DNA of 64,000 nucleotides from Gnetum montanum (taxonomy: Eukaryota > Streptophyta > Gnetopsida > Gnetales > Gnetaceae): positions 359,262 to 423,261 of the forward strand of contig MNCI01037977.1 in NCBI GenBank assembly GCA_015680685.1, in the 5' to 3' direction. Of the stretch, positions 13,001 through 28,000 are shown piece after piece. The first letter of the stretch is position 1; the number at the start of each line of letters is the position of its first letter. The notes beneath the pieces are model-generated. The model saw nothing but the letters and a program-made list of their open reading frames with translations, was not told where the DNA came from and ran no database searches. The position numbers were made by a program, and so were the translations under genes.

Positions 13001-16000
13001 CCTGTCAAATTCTTTGTTGAGTTCTTCAAGATCTTAGGACAGAATCTCATGAATGCCTTCAACCTTATGCTTTGGCGGGGCCATGTGAGAACAGAGATCA
13101 ACTACTCTAGAATTATCTTGGTACCCAAAGTGGAATTGTCCATGATACCAAATGACTATCAACCCATTGGAGTTTGTAATACCCTACTACAAATCTTCAC
13201 CAAGATCCTAGTTCATAGGTTGCAACTGTTGATGCCAAAAGTGGTTGGTAAACAACAAGTGGGTTTTGTTAAAGGAAGGTACATACAAGATCAAGTTCCA
13301 TTTCTACATGCGGCCCTCCACTCAGTGAAAAGAGTCGTGTTTCTAGGTATATTCCTAAAGTTGGACATAGCTAAAGCTTATGATAACGTAGACTAGGAAT
13401 CCTTAGGACATGTTATGCTACACAAAGATTTCCTTGTTTTGAAGATATGCTCCTCTTAACGCATCATAACTTAATAAAAAGGATCATAGAGATCGAGGAC
13501 AACACCAATGATGAGGCCCCATGGGCACTCGTAATCCATCATAACTACACATTGTGAGAATGTTCAGGTAATGATTTTGTACTATGCAAAACTATTTGCA
13601 GACACTAACGCATGCTCCAGTAGCTCTCTCTAACAATTCCTTAAATAGTGGCTATTGTGCTACAACGCAAGTACAAAGTGATGCATGGTTGGCACACAAC
13701 TTGGAAGGAGCACCTCCCAGAGAAAATAAAAATGTTCAATTGGCTCCTACACAACCAAGCAATCTTGACGTGTGTTTTTCTCCAAAACTGCAATCTTCAC
13801 ATTAATGTGTACTGCCCTTTGTGTAATGCCCTTGATGCTGAAACTTAGCTCCATCTATTCTTCAAATGTCCTTTCCCTTTGTAGGTTTGGCAGCTCATGC
13901 ACCTCAATCCTAGCTATCAAATCAATGGGGATTCCTTGGCTACGGTCTTAGTTGAGTCTAGAAGGTGATGAACAAAGTTGTCTTCCAGAGTGCACAAGTG
14001 CCTCCGCTAGGTGTTGCAATCTCTAGAGCTATGCAACCATGGAGGGAGGTGTTGGCCACCATGGAATAACAATCACAAACTCTGGAGTCTTATGACCAGG
14101 GTTGGGTGGGAGGAGTTGTTGTCAGCAATACAAGGGGACCTGGACTTGCAAGATTTGAGCTTCTTTTCCTAGTGGAGAATGACACCACAACCTTCAAAGG
14201 TGTACTAATTTTGCTGATGGAGGAGGCCATTGTTAGGTGTCTTGTGCTACTATAGGCCAAGGAGGTTCTCCTACCTACTATTAAGGGCATTCAACAAGAA
14301 CTCGAAAGTGAGTTCAAAGCAGAATTGTGTAGGTGGGTCATGGAAGCAAAGGACCTTATCCACTTGGAGGAAAGGTTGCATAGGGAGCGAGAGGAGGTCG
14401 CATAGGAGCAACTAATGTTGGAGCAAAAGCAATAGAAACCAGAGTAGGAATGGAAGTAGTGCAAGCAAGTGGAGATGGAGGAGGAGGTCTAGCAAAGCAT
14501 CCTAGAGGAATGCCTCAAACAGGAAATCAAGGAACAACTATGGAAAGCAAAGGAGGAATAGGATGAAAGGGAACAAGAAGAGGTGTTAGGAGAGCAAAGG
14601 AACTATTGGAGGAGAGGTACATAAAGGTGCACCAGAAAAAGATGTCAGCCTCTAATGCTAGGATGTGGTTTTGTCTGGGAACTACAATTACATAGTTCTA
14701 GGGATTAACTAAGATAGAATTAAAAACCAATAATTTTTCTTTGATAATATCTTGACTATATTAAGGATTGCACTTAACATCCCATCATGGTGTCTAATCT
14801 TGAGGAGTTTTTACAATACTTTGAGTTCCATGCAATAATCTTCATTTTGACACATAGGGGCTACACTTGAGATTTTCAAGTGAACTAAGAATTTTATGCT
14901 CTTTTGAATAATCCTCTCTTGCTTTATGTTGTTTTTGTGTCTATCTCACATTTGCATGTCGAACTTTACGAACAAGTTGCCTTGTACAGCTAAAATTCCT
15001 TGTCAAACATTGCAGATCTACACTAAATACATCTTCATTACACTGAAACTGAAATTAAATATTTATAAAGATATGTTTCATCATCAGGCACTTCAATTTC
15101 GATGATCGCTTTGCAGTTTAAAATTTCAAATTCTCTAGGCGGCTAATTTCGTGGATACGGAGGATCATCGGAATACCCTCAATATCCTCCATGAGCTGGA
15201 GCGCCCAAACTGCGCCTGTAGGCGGCTTCCGACTCACCCGTAGGGGGTTGTCCCTGGTGGGGGGGTCGCCCCCCCCCNNNNNNNNNGTGTTTAGGCTTCC
15301 CTCGGTTTTCTCGGTTCTGGCTGGCTGTGTATCTGTCTCCTCTGCGATTTCTGGGGCCCGGGGGCCCTCCCTGTGGGGTTTCTCCTGATGGCCCACCGCT
15401 TGTTATCTCTTGTAATCTTTGTAACATAATTTTGCTCCTTTAATATAAACCCGAACTCTTTCTCAAAAAAAAAAAAAAATTTCAAATACTCTGTCAATAT
15501 CACTGTCATTCCCAGCATATTTTATATTATCTTTTGATTTATGATCAATCTATAAAAGCAATTTCAAATCACTTCTGTTTTAGATATCAGCAATGATGAT
15601 GATGATTTTCCTGCTAATCATGTAGGATGATGACTCAGATAGTGACAATGACAGCGATGAGGACTACATTCTTAGTGATGATGGCACACATGGATGAGGA
15701 AGTTGACGTATCTATTGATGCTAATATAGAAGAGAAGCCTCCGATTACTGTGGATGAATTTATGGATATGGATTTAGATGCAGAGGCATTTGAGGCTTTC
15801 AGGGAGAAAAATGAAAAAACCATTCATGAGTCTCAATATTATAAAAGGAAGTTCATCATCTATCCTAGCCTTGTCCCAACAAAATGGGATTTCCTACATG
15901 AGTTTTTTTCTTTTTTTTCATCATTTGCCTCTATGAAGAGCTAGATCCTTGTTTATTTGTAGTTTCTTCAAATCATCTTCAATTGTTTTTTTCTACTTCT

Positions 16001-19000
16001 TCTTTGGTCTTTCTTTCAATGGCTTTCCTGGAACATTGATGTTGCAACCTTTTTGTATAGGTTTATTGTCTGATCTTCTTTGCACATATCCAAACCATCT
16101 AAGCCACCATTCTTGTAATTTATCCGAAATAGAAGCCACTCCAAGTTTTCCTCTGATGTTTGTATTATGTAGTTTATCTCTTCTGGTAAGATTCAGCATC
16201 CCTCAAAGTATTCACATTTCTGCCACACTGATTTGTTATTCATGCTTCTTGTACTGCCTATCATTCAGTACCATATAAGATAGAAGAAAGTTCAAAGGAA
16301 AAAAGGGTGGTGCTATGCTTAGTTTGCTACAAGATGCCTCTGATTCTTAGCTCATTTGTTGATCTATATTTGACATATGTTATATCAGAAAACTTTATGT
16401 TTGGGCAATATTTTCTATACCTCCATATTTAGTTGTAACCTATGAACTAATGTACCTTTACATATTGTTGATTCCCATTAATCTGTAGTTCTAAAATTAT
16501 AGTAATTTAACTTTTTTATGTATTTCCAATTTGTTAATTCTTATTAACTTATAATGATTGTCAACTTATTCTATTGTTCTTTGTCTATTCTGTCAACTTT
16601 TTCAAATAGACAACAAAGGTTTTTCCCCGACTTTTTCTTCATTGCCTGTCTCATGCACAAACTCAAGAAAAATAGGTGTTTCACTGGATGTGAAGGTTTC
16701 CATGGTGATACCAGGCCAAGTACCACAAATCTAAATTTGCATATCATTAGCAGGTGGAGCTTGTCCATTGAACATGTCGAATAGCACGTTTTGAAAGTGC
16801 AATCATTGCATTTGCAACACTTTCTCCAGAAATTGAAAGCCAAAAACCCTACTCAGAGGCCTCAACATGGAAGTCTACACCACCCTGCAAATTGACTTTC
16901 CCTGGCTCAACCCAATGATGGCCACACTGGGCATCCACAAACAAGCAGCTTTCCCTCTAACAAAGGCCTACCTACCAGACCACCTACAGTGCCACCCTCG
17001 TGTGGGGCCTTGTGCCACACACAAACTAGAGCAAGTCCAAAACTAACACCCAAAAGTGCTTAGAAGCCCTCCTTTATGCCACTTCATTGGTGTATTTTCT
17101 TATAGATTCTTGAAATGGAAAGGACCACCTTCTATGAATAGCAATAAAATTAATGTAGCAAGACTTACCTCAATACCTGGGGTAGCACTATTTCGTAATG
17201 AAGTAAGGAAGTCTGCAAGTGCCTGGAAACAGTTCAAAAGATCAGAAACATACAATTCAACTAGATTTAATGACAATTTATGAGGATTTATAAAGTTCGA
17301 CTCTAAATCATCTTACCTTATTACTTGAAACATCCACCGAAACACCAAGGGCTTCGCATAGCTGACACAAAAAAATAGTAAATAACATAAACAATGCAAA
17401 AATAACAGAGCAAAAAGAATGACTAAAGACTACAGTTGCTAAACATCGTTTAAGAAATGCTCCTGGAGCAAAGTTACCTATTTTAAAATACCTGTAAGAG
17501 CATATGAAAGTTGTCAAGTTTTGGTGACCTATGACTTCGTAGTAAGGCAGCACGTGGGAATGCCCTGAATCCCACAGGATTGCAATAACAGTAAATACAT
17601 AGAACCTTGTTAACATTTGGATGGCAAAGATTTATGTTAAGTGGCAAATGAAAAGTTACAAAATTATGTTGGTTTTAAAATTACAAATGTCAACATTTCT
17701 CAGAAAAAATGAAACCAAACATATAGTTTAACAGTACTTCAAAAACATCACTCAATCATAATAAAAACAATAACTGTCAGTATCTGAAAAACAATCATGC
17801 CTTTGTGAAAGAGGTATCAGAGTGTTGCAGGTTTTGAATGGGTGTTATTGAAATCCAAAGACATACACATGTTTGCTTTATCGGTTAATTGCTAAGCGTG
17901 AACGCTTGACTACCAATCAATAAATTGGTGAATGCCTCAAACATTGTTTTGAACTCTTCTCTAGAAACTATCGATCAAATTTCCTAAACCTCTTTAAAAA
18001 TTCAAGGTTAAATAATACCAAACATTGCACTGACGATGATGGAACCCAAATTAAAATAATGAAAAGAACTACTTATCTGCAATATGAATCCAAAGGTTAT
18101 TACTCTGTCAACATCGTTAATTGACCTAAATCATAAGGTAAGGCACTTGTGCTTGCCCCTGGATTTAACTGCATGAACTTGGTTTTGGTGAATTAACAAG
18201 TGCATTAACTTTCTATTCTCTGAACATGATTGAGGTCAAAGTGTACACCTCTTGCTAATGAATTTCCTAGGCATCATGCTACAATGGAGATTCCTCGTAG
18301 ACTAATTAGCTCATTCCCAAGGTGTTGCAAACTACTACTATAACAAAAATCTTATCACAGGCAATAGTCCGGTCAGCAACGTACCAAGTTTACGTAGTTG
18401 CTATGGTTACCTGTGAATGCCAGAGCTCTGATAATGTTGTGTCATATGCCTTAGAGAATTATATGGAAAAGAGCACATTAGAGCGCAGGTAGAATATCAA
18501 TGCAGTTTGATTTACTTGCATAAAGGTTTGGTTATATATTCAACATACATCAATTATAGGTTTGCAAGTCACAGGCTCTATCCTGGGGTAAAATATACGT
18601 TCAGTCTATGATATCATGTAGACAGCTGGCTATAAAAAATCATTGTCAAATTTTTTGCTGCCTTAATGGTCAGCCCATCTTGATGGGATAAATGCACTAT
18701 GATGATGGTACATCAATTACAAGTTTGCCTACTAGAGAGAAGGTTAGCATTCCATTCAAATCCAAAGCAAAAACTAATTTGTCAAAATATATCACGAAAG
18801 AAAAGCTTCTAATAACATTCATACTTGTATATTTTAGATGCAACACATGAATTAGCAAATATCATCATCTCTGCTACAATCCAATTCATCTGCAATAGGA
18901 AAACAAGTAAACATAAGTGGGCAAAATCTTACCCTATTTTTGAAACCAAACAGAACATAAAACGAAAATTTTAACTTACAGGAAGGCCTTTCTTTGTTTT

Positions 19001-22000
19001 GACATTTAGTGGCTCTCTGCCATCTTCGGTTTCAAAAGCTAATTCTGCACTGGCTAGCTCAAGTGCACCATTTGATTCTCGAAATACACGCCTAATCTGT
19101 TTTGTGTAATGTGTGCATAGTATGTAAATGGGAAATCAGTAAAATGTATAAGCAAGCTAATCTATTCATTTCCACGTGTAAATGTTACTTGATTACATGT
19201 AAAATTTGTCATAACTAGGGTCACAAAAAGTGTCACATTTCAGTAGATGCCTGTATCGGATAAAAATTTATCGGACAATGAAGTACTGCTGGTTTGTGAC
19301 AGTTTTTTTTAATTCCCCCCATTTTTATTTTTCTTTTATAGGTTGAACGGAGAAGATTTCATCAATAACATGGTGCAAATTCAATGAGATTAGATAATTC
19401 CATGTTAATAATTTTCAATACAATCCATTTTGCAATAAACAAACTCAAACAGCAGATGAAATAGATAAAATTGCTTCATATTAAAAAAACAAAAATAGAA
19501 CAAAGCCCTGTAATTCGACATTTTCTTCAAACTTAGTCCTGTCTGAATTATATTTTGTAAATCTAAGCCATTGCTTGATCATGTGAAAAGCATCAACATG
19601 AGACAGCATTTGTAGGCATTGAATATGAATCTTAATTGTTCAACAAAATGCTTATGTTCAAGGAATTTTTATTTTAAAAAAACTTCTCGTAGCTCCATGG
19701 TTATGCGAGTAAAAAATGAATAACATTGTGAAGCCACAGTTTTGACAAACTACAAAGATGTTTACATCGGTATTGGGAAAAAAATGCACCTGAGCAAAGG
19801 CTGCAATTTGGCATAAGTTTGCTCTTAGCGAAGAAATTGTCTTTGGTTCTCCATCATTTTCTAATTCATATGATGTTTCACCATCTAATATTGCTTGAGC
19901 TTGCGCATAGGACAACTGAAACAAGGATTAAAACAGCAAATAAATGATATCTTAAAATCCAATTAGAAACATTTACTTTAGAATAGCATGAAGATGATTT
20001 TGCAAAACCCAAGGTTGATAAACTATGTGCTGCATTGAAAGCATTAATCATCAAAGAGGTGCTCTTTAAAAATTCAGAAGTTAAATTTTCCAGATCATTA
20101 AAAGTTACGGTACAATCAAAAATTAGAAGGCAAGTCACACTACGCTGGCTTCAAATGTACAAGACACACAGCGTGAAGTCCCCTTACAGATTTAATTATT
20201 TCATATCTTTAATTCCCAAGCTTGGACATAAAAACATTGATATTTTAAATGTGTAATAATCTTTGACCTATTCAAATGCTCTAATTTTTGTCCTCGAAGG
20301 GAGTCAGATACCTAGTCCTAGACAAAAGACAAATATATTGCTCCACTCAAAACTATGCTTTTCCATGATTAACGTTGCCATCTGCTGAACTAGAGCAGGC
20401 TCACCATACAACATTATCAATGGCATTATAAAGGATTTAAAAAGGAGAACCTAACAAAAATGTTTTAAAATAAGAGGATTTTTTTTTAACAAACAGAACA
20501 ACAGTTTATTGAATAAAGATGATTCTTTTCATGTTTTCATCTTTTTATTTAGCAAGCAATTCTGGATTTCCAATCATGATTTTCACCCTCAGGATTACTT
20601 CCTTGATTTGTTCAACAACATTTTAAATATGAAAATTTAATTAAAAATTAGCTTTCCATTCTACCGAGTACCACTATAAGACTATGAAGTCACGTAGAAT
20701 TATAAATGCTAAATCCAATCCTAAAGATGCCGTTAATTCCACAAACTGATCAAAAGATCAACAATCACTTGTTCTTGCTGCAATGAAAGATTTGTTGTGC
20801 CATAGTACAAGAAGGCTTTCCAACTTCTATGATAGCAGTTACAAACAGTGGAGAACATATTAATTCAATAGATCATTCTATGTTTTCTGGTTTAACTTTG
20901 AGCTAACATTCTTTATAATTCTCTTTAAAAAATACACAAAACTATCATAACCGGATAAAGTGAGTAAATATTGAAAACCTGAGAACAAGATCTAATAATT
21001 GTTCTACCAAACCATGTCTCTAGAACTTCAAAATCATTTTCTGGATCTACTGTCCAAATAACACTGACAGCAAATCTGTCTTGTCCTTCACGGAGAGAGC
21101 ATAAGTTTTCACTGCACAAAAACAAAGAAAAGCTTTATAAGGATATCAGTTCCAGTAAGTTTGTTTTGAAACATTCCGAAAGAGTATGCAAGATACTTTT
21201 AACATTCATTATAGTGAAACTGAAATTTTTACTTAAATCCAGTAAGAATTAGACCAATGAAATCCCTTGGATCTATTGGACCAGTTCCAGAAATCCTTTT
21301 ATAGATCTTCTTCTTCTTCTTTCTTTCTCTTTTTTTTTTTCTTTGGTCAAATACCAAGGCATATGACTTGCATCCAACAGGTTTAATCCCAATGGCTAAC
21401 TGCTGAGATATATTACTATTATGAAAAAAAAAATTTGAAACTGATCTGGTCCAACAGATCCGTGGAGTCTATGATGTAATAAAAAACAGGCTTAGTTTTA
21501 ATAACCAGGAAGGACTTCCAATTACGTATCTAAATCCACGCATCGCAGAAAATGCTTTGATCACTGAAATAGGGAGAAAAAGTAACAAATAATTACTAGA
21601 ACAGCCAACAACCTACTGCTTCCATGGCCTGTTATGTTTCGTGTTTCTAGGGTTGCAAATTCAAAAAAAGGTAAAAAGTATTTGGGTTGACCCGCAATGT
21701 GGTATGATTTTGCATGTAAAATGACGGTCAATCTCCCTATGCTTCACTTGACCCACAAATTCAAATGGCTAAAAATTACCAAAGAAACTCATGCAAACGT
21801 TTTGAATCAAATTCTTACTCCAGAATGATGAGCAGTTTCTATTCAGGTGATATTCTACATCATTGAAAGAATAGTTTTCTACTAGATAAGCACATTTAGT
21901 TTTAAAAAACATCAGTTTAATCTAAAACATGTCAAAAAAAAAACAGAGCATGCAATCATGCAATGATTCATCTATCATCCAATGAGTCCCATGCATTAAA

Positions 22001-25000
22001 AAACAAACTTCATTCTTTTTACTTATTCCCTTTTTTTCTTTTTCTTTTTTCCTTTTCTTTTCTTTTCTTTTTTTTTTCCTTTTTTGGTTTGTTTGTCTTA
22101 GGAAAGTTCAGGTATTTGTATTAGTGCAAATTTATATGTACATCAAAAATTGGAGGGGGAGGGAACACCCCCTTTTGGGGGGAGGAGTACCCCAGAGACC
22201 CACCCCTCAAAACGGCAAAAAACAAGCACCAACGCCAGAGGGCGAAACCAGAACCAAAGAGACCCAAAAACCAGTCCTCCCATTGGGCCTCAAACAAGAG
22301 GGAAGATCTTCTCAAAAAAACAAGACAGAAAAGAAAACTAAACAAAAGAGTGTGAGCAGAGCCCATCAAAACCCCAGACACAGCCCCAACAAGCAGAAAA
22401 TAACGAGGGGCCCCAAGTGGACCCTACAGCTGTTTGGGCAGCTTGGTGCGCAGGCATATAGCCTGTTCTTGGGAATGGATCATATCTAAAACTGCCCAAT
22501 GCCTCTCTGTGTCCATGAACGCCACTGCTTGTTGAAACTCCTTGTACTTTTCCTCTTTTTGGCAATGCTCAGCCTCATTTCCTGATCCATCTAGGTGCAG
22601 CTTAGTGGAGGTTCTCCTGATGAATCTATGTAAAGCAGAACAAGATGTGTTGCAGTTTATGTGCATGACAACATAGGGGCACTTGTAATCTTGGAACCAT
22701 CTAAGTACATTGGCCTCATGGCCATGTCCTACTGCCGCTGCAGCCATTCTTCCACCAAGTGATCTTTCTCCCCCTGTTCCGCTTCCACAGCCTCAAGTGA
22801 CACCCGCTGTTGCTCCTCCTGTTGGAGCTCCAGTCTAATCTGCCTACAAAGCGCCACTTCAACCTCTTTTCTGATAGCTTCCTCTCTCAGATCCTTGCAT
22901 CTCTACATCTCTTTTGCTACTTCTTTGTATTGCACCTCCACCTATTTGATTTGATGGCTGAAGTCCTATTCTCTTTCCTGCCACTTGGTCTCCCACCACA
23001 ACCTCTCCTCAACATGGGCGGCGGCGGCAGCATCTTCCATGGCCTTAGCCAGATCCACTTCAAATTTATCTTGGAGCATCTGCCACATGTGCTCCTCAAC
23101 CAAGGTGTCATCAACCACCCCCATTCACATCCCCAAAACCTCCAAGGCCTTTAGCCAGGCCACCTTCCCCAAAACCCCTAAGGCCTTTAGCCAGGCCACC
23201 TTCTCCCAACATAAAAGGTGCATTCAGCCCCCTCATTTTCCTCCTAACCAGATGAAATTCTGAACGATTTGGTCCACTTTCCTGAGTACTCCTTTTGCCA
23301 ATGGAAGGACACAGGCAACAAATCTAGCCATGGTAAAGAGAACCAATGAGGCAAGAAACATTTGTCCCTTCATAGTTAGAAACTAGGAGGTCCAATGTTC
23401 CACTCTACCTTGGATCCTTTGGATGAGCTGGGTCCAAGATAGATTCCTGTTCTAGGTGAACATGGGGACCCCCATATAGGAATCTTTAGGGGACCCCTGC
23501 ATGATTCCCAATGTACGGCAAATTTTGCTTTTAACCATTGCCTCCGTACAGAAGAAATGGGCTGCAGACTTATCCCAATTTAACGCAAAACCAACCTCCA
23601 TGGACATTCTCTTGAGGACTCTAGTAATAGCTTATGCCTACGAAACAACCGCCCTAGTGACTAGAATCATGTTGTCTACATAATGTTTGTTTATGCAAGT
23701 GACTCCCTCAATGTTAAGCCCTTTGACTCCTTTAGATCTGCAATAGATCTACAATAAGGACTCATTGTGTCCATGGCAATAATAAACAAGTTGAGAGAGG
23801 GTCTCCTTGGTGCAAGCCCCAGCGTAGGGAAGAAAACCCCCAAAAGCATCCATTGATATCAAAGGAGTAGGCCCTAGTGGCCTGTAGGTTTATACACAAA
23901 TTAACAAACTTTGGGTAAATTCCTTTCCAAAGCATAATGCTTCTGAGGGATCCCCAATGTACAGTATCATATGCTTTAGCGATATCAAGTTTGATACACA
24001 TACTTGTGAATTTGGCTCTTTGTATAGAATGCATGACCTCATGTAACAACAATATTTGGTCTTGAATAGACCGTCCCTTTACAAATCCAACTTGTTGAAT
24101 GCCCACCAGGCACAGCATCAATGGTTGGAGCCGCTTGATGAGGATCTTTGTGAACAACTTGAGGAGGGTATTACATACCCCCATGGGACAAAAGTGTGTT
24201 GGTTCTGTCAAATTTGGGATCTTTGCTATGAGCATGATTCTTGAGCAATTAATCTCATGTCTAACCTATTCCCATTTGAGCACAAGGCTGAAGGCATCAA
24301 CAATATTATCCCCCATGATGTCAAAGAATTGTCGAAAGAACCCAATTAGCCATCCATCCAGCCCCGGGCCCTAGCCGATTTCAAGGAGAACATAGCCTCC
24401 AAGAGTTTCAATTTGGTGATAGGAGCAATGAGTCTTTCATTGTCATCCTCCTTGATGACCTACTAAACAGGGATGGAGACAGGGAAGGATTCTTCCTTAG
24501 TCTAGATGTTAGACCAATACTGCTACATAACTTGGGCAATAGTGTGGGTATCATGTACAAAGTTTCCCCGTGAGAAACAACATGGATCCTTTTGGCCTCA
24601 TTGTTAGCTTTTGTTGTGACGAAAAAGAATCTTATTTTCCTATCACTGTCCTAAAGCCATTTAGTGCATGACCTTTATTTTTAGTTTTGTTCTTCTTCCT
24701 CTAATAGCTGCTACAAGCTGACAAGGAGATCTTGCTCCTCCTTGTCCAAGTATTTCCCACCTTCCTATCTAGTCTAGATATCCAACAATCTTTGCTTCAA
24801 GTTAGCGCAATTGGCTTTGAAGGTATACTTTTCAGTTTGCATCTTCCAAATCTGCTTCTTAAACAAGGCAACACCCTATATCAAGAACTCTCTTGGATCA
24901 GCCTACAAGGGATATTTTCCCCAAATATCCAATACCAGTTGGCCAAATCAAAGTCTAGCCAACTAGGCCTGTTCAAGTCTAAAGGGGACAAGTCCCAACT

Positions 25001-28000
25001 TATCAGGAAAGCAAACAAGAATCCTATGGTCCAACGCTTTCCACTTATGTCCACTAACAAAAATTCAACAAGGAAAAGCTTGATACTAACCGGACCTTAT
25101 CAACCCTTGAAAGAACCCAGTCAGGCCTTTTCCTTCTATAACTATACGTAAACTGGCAGCCTTTGATGTCAATGTCCACCATGTCAAAGGTTTCAAGGCA
25201 TTGCAGAAACTCCTGGCTACCTAGGGAGCCCAAAGTCCCCTCCAATCTTTTCCCATGTATATAGACATTGGTTGAAGTCACCTATCAACACCCAAGCTTC
25301 GTGGTTCAGGATCTACCCAGCAATTCTATGTAGCTCCCACAAGTGTTCCCCACCACCCCCCCTCCCCCAACCCACCAAGTCTTGGGGCCTATAAAAGTTG
25401 GTGAGCCAAAATCCCAGGGAGGGCATGAAAGTTGTGATACTCCAAGTGGAATTATCAACAACGTCCATTAGCAATTTGTGATAAATCCCAACGATCAACT
25501 CCAACAACAATAAGGCAAAGCCACAAACCACAAAAATCCAGTCTCCCAGTGGTGGGAGATCCACCACATGGCCAAGTTGACTACAGCCCAACATCACTTC
25601 CTTGGTCCGATTTAGGGAAGAACGGCTCCCTGATGCAAAGTTAGGTTTTCCAACTTCAAAAATCCCTCTAGTAGGGGGAGGGGACGAGGTGGAGGAGGAG
25701 AAACCAGCGAACTCCAACCCCTCTTCCCAACAAGCATCCAACCATCCCCAAGTGTAGTAAGTTTTGGTTTGGTCTCTTTGGGATTTACCTGACAGTCCTT
25801 GGTGTTATGATTTCCTTTTCTGCAAATTCTACATGGTGTCGAAGACCCAACCTAGGAAGGCATCAGCACATCTACTGGGACATTCTCATACTCAATGGTT
25901 AACTTCTTCTTGAAGGGTAGTTCTAGAAGAATCTCATGGAGGAGATTCTCTGAAGATAAGGACCTCTAGAGACAAAACATAGCAAATCCTTGGATGCTGT
26001 GAATTTTTTAAACGTGATAAACGCACCGAAGAAGTCTACAAGTGTCCTTAAGAAGTCTATTGTCCATGGTTCCCACGAGACCCTCGAAACTCTCACCTAC
26101 ATAGGAGCCCTGGTGAAGAGGATATGATCCCAATGGATCTTGATCCTCCTTTGGAAGATAAACAACATAAGATATCCCACAAGCATGTGAATTTGTAAGT
26201 CTGCCAACCCCCATGAAGCTACGACCCAACGCCACACAAGCTTCATACACAGTTGATGAGCAGTGAGGTGCCCCTACACTCAACCAGATGAATACGAGCA
26301 TGTACACGTGATTCAGTCAAACTCCACAAATGGACTAGTTGTGGCACCTAGATAGTTACACATTGATTGCAGTTCGTTGTCTTCCCACCTGGAGTAGTAA
26401 TTGCTTTGTCACATATGGTTTAGTCCAGCGTGAGGTGTATGATGTGATTTCTAATACTATGCTTACTCCTAAAGGCAATGATAATTAACTTGAGTAAACT
26501 AATAGACAATGGAAAATAAAATCTAAGCTAGCCTAAGTGCAATGAGCATTCATCCTTAATCATCCATACGCATCTTGGACTTGGTGTACTACGTTTGGGA
26601 TTACTAAGCACACATCACTCAAAGCACTACTTAATACACTACTAGGTTACCATGTAGTCACACTTAAATGTTCATGATTAAGATATACCCATTCCGCATC
26701 AACAGAAATAGCAAATGACGATAAAGAAATATTAACTAAGAAAACAATAAATAATAATCAACAATTAAACAATTAGAAACTAAGTGAATGCTGCAATGAT
26801 GGAGTAATCTCGATCTTTATTGTTGATTGTGTGCATGTCCAAGTACATCACACTCGAACAAAGGCTCCGTACAATTACAAGCATCACACTACGGGCATGC
26901 ACTTGGGAAAAGAACTTAAAACTAACTAAAAACTTGACAAAAAGACTCGACCCTAAAGACTTACAAAAAAAAAACTCTATTCATGTGCGCCCAAGTGCTA
27001 TATTTATAGGCTAACACAAGAATCACAATATTGTGTATACAATATCGTTACCCAGGCTGCAATATCGCATACCCGATATCGGGGCCTGACAAACCGCGAT
27101 TCATCGTACCCCCATGACTAAATAAAAACTCATCCTCAAGTCAAACGAAATGAGAAATGAGTTCATTTGATTACACAATGGATAGGTATGGGACTATGGA
27201 CTACCTATGGATTATTTCATGCCGCAATGTGGAATTAAACAAAACAAAATTGAGACACCAACACAGAATACAAAATACAAAATTGTTGGAACTCATGTGG
27301 TTCCTGGTGGCGGTGACTCTTCCAGGGGCTTCTTCCCCTTATCCTATGCTCCAAGCTTTGGAAATGGATACCTCTAAAAGAGCGCCTGAAGCTTTTCTTC
27401 TTCTGTTTGGGGATCATGTGCCATTCATGCTGATGTTCCAATATTTGACAGAGTCGGCACCTCCCATGAACATGGCAATTGCGGAAACATCTTATTGGCT
27501 TTGACGTACCAGGCCACAAGTAGATGTTGCTCCTCCTCGTAGGCTTTGGCTTTGTCTCTACATTCTTGATAATCCATGAGCCATTGAGCCAAATCTGCTG
27601 CAACATCTTTCTGACCTTGGTAGCTAGCTTTTACCACCTCCAACTCAAAATTTGCTACCTCCAATTTCTACAATGTCTTTTTGTGTTTAGCAAATTCTAC
27701 TTCATATTTTGCGTAGGTGGCAGCTACCTACTTTTCCAACTCGGTCCTCGGGCATGCTACTGTTAACATGGCCAAGTTGGCATACCGCAAGTTTGCCAAT
27801 TCCATGTATTCAGTGAGATTCTGGATCTGCAAGTCCCAGCTCTTTAATTTTGCTTGGTAGGCAAAGGCGTAAGTGTCCAGTATGGCCCGCCAGTCAGTGT
27901 TTTGAGCACTGAAAGCATTGATATGGGCCTTAGCCATATGGATCTCTTTTTCAATAATCTGCTTATACATCCTCACTTGGTCCCAGAAATGTTCCTTCAA

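Larger units (their letters stand above)
10430..14690 (+). mobile_element. L1-type LINE, decayed, with internal loss of reverse-transcriptase core
   Basis: ORF1 remnants occupy about 10430-11950, ending with a CCHC knuckle at 11396-11437 that carries two TAG stops (C-x2-C-x4-H-x4-C). ORF2 begins at 11966 with MRILSWNC. The endonuclease follows to about 12515, reverse transcriptase at 12965-13430, zf-RVT at about 13650-13890, and a Glu-rich coiled coil to about 14640. The sequence between the palm motif [10 protein letters not shown] and zf-RVT is missing, removing the catalytic YADD box. Confidence 0.82.
22016..26253 (-). mobile_element. L1-type LINE, 3' part of a copy split by an LTR element
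   Basis: Minus strand from right to left: ORF1 end with CCHC knuckle at 25792-25833 ([14 protein letters not shown]), endonuclease about 25310-24700, reverse transcriptase 24240-23650, charged region about 23150-22750, C-terminal domain 22685-22445, and a 3' end near 22095 followed by a T/C-rich tract (22016-22086) that would be the degenerate poly(A). The reverse-transcriptase box reads YVDN instead of YADD, so it is inactive. The 5' part continues at 35447. Confidence 0.85.

Noticed and set aside
22121-22489. 121-codon plus-strand frame opposite the LINE 3' end
   Set aside because: It is antisense to the 3' untranslated end of a recognised LINE; its Gln/Lys/Pro-rich composition comes from that sequence.
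26820-27120. Plus-strand frames inside the LTR as genes
   Set aside because: They lie within an LTR whose twin at 34605 has matching sequence; coding resemblance is absent.
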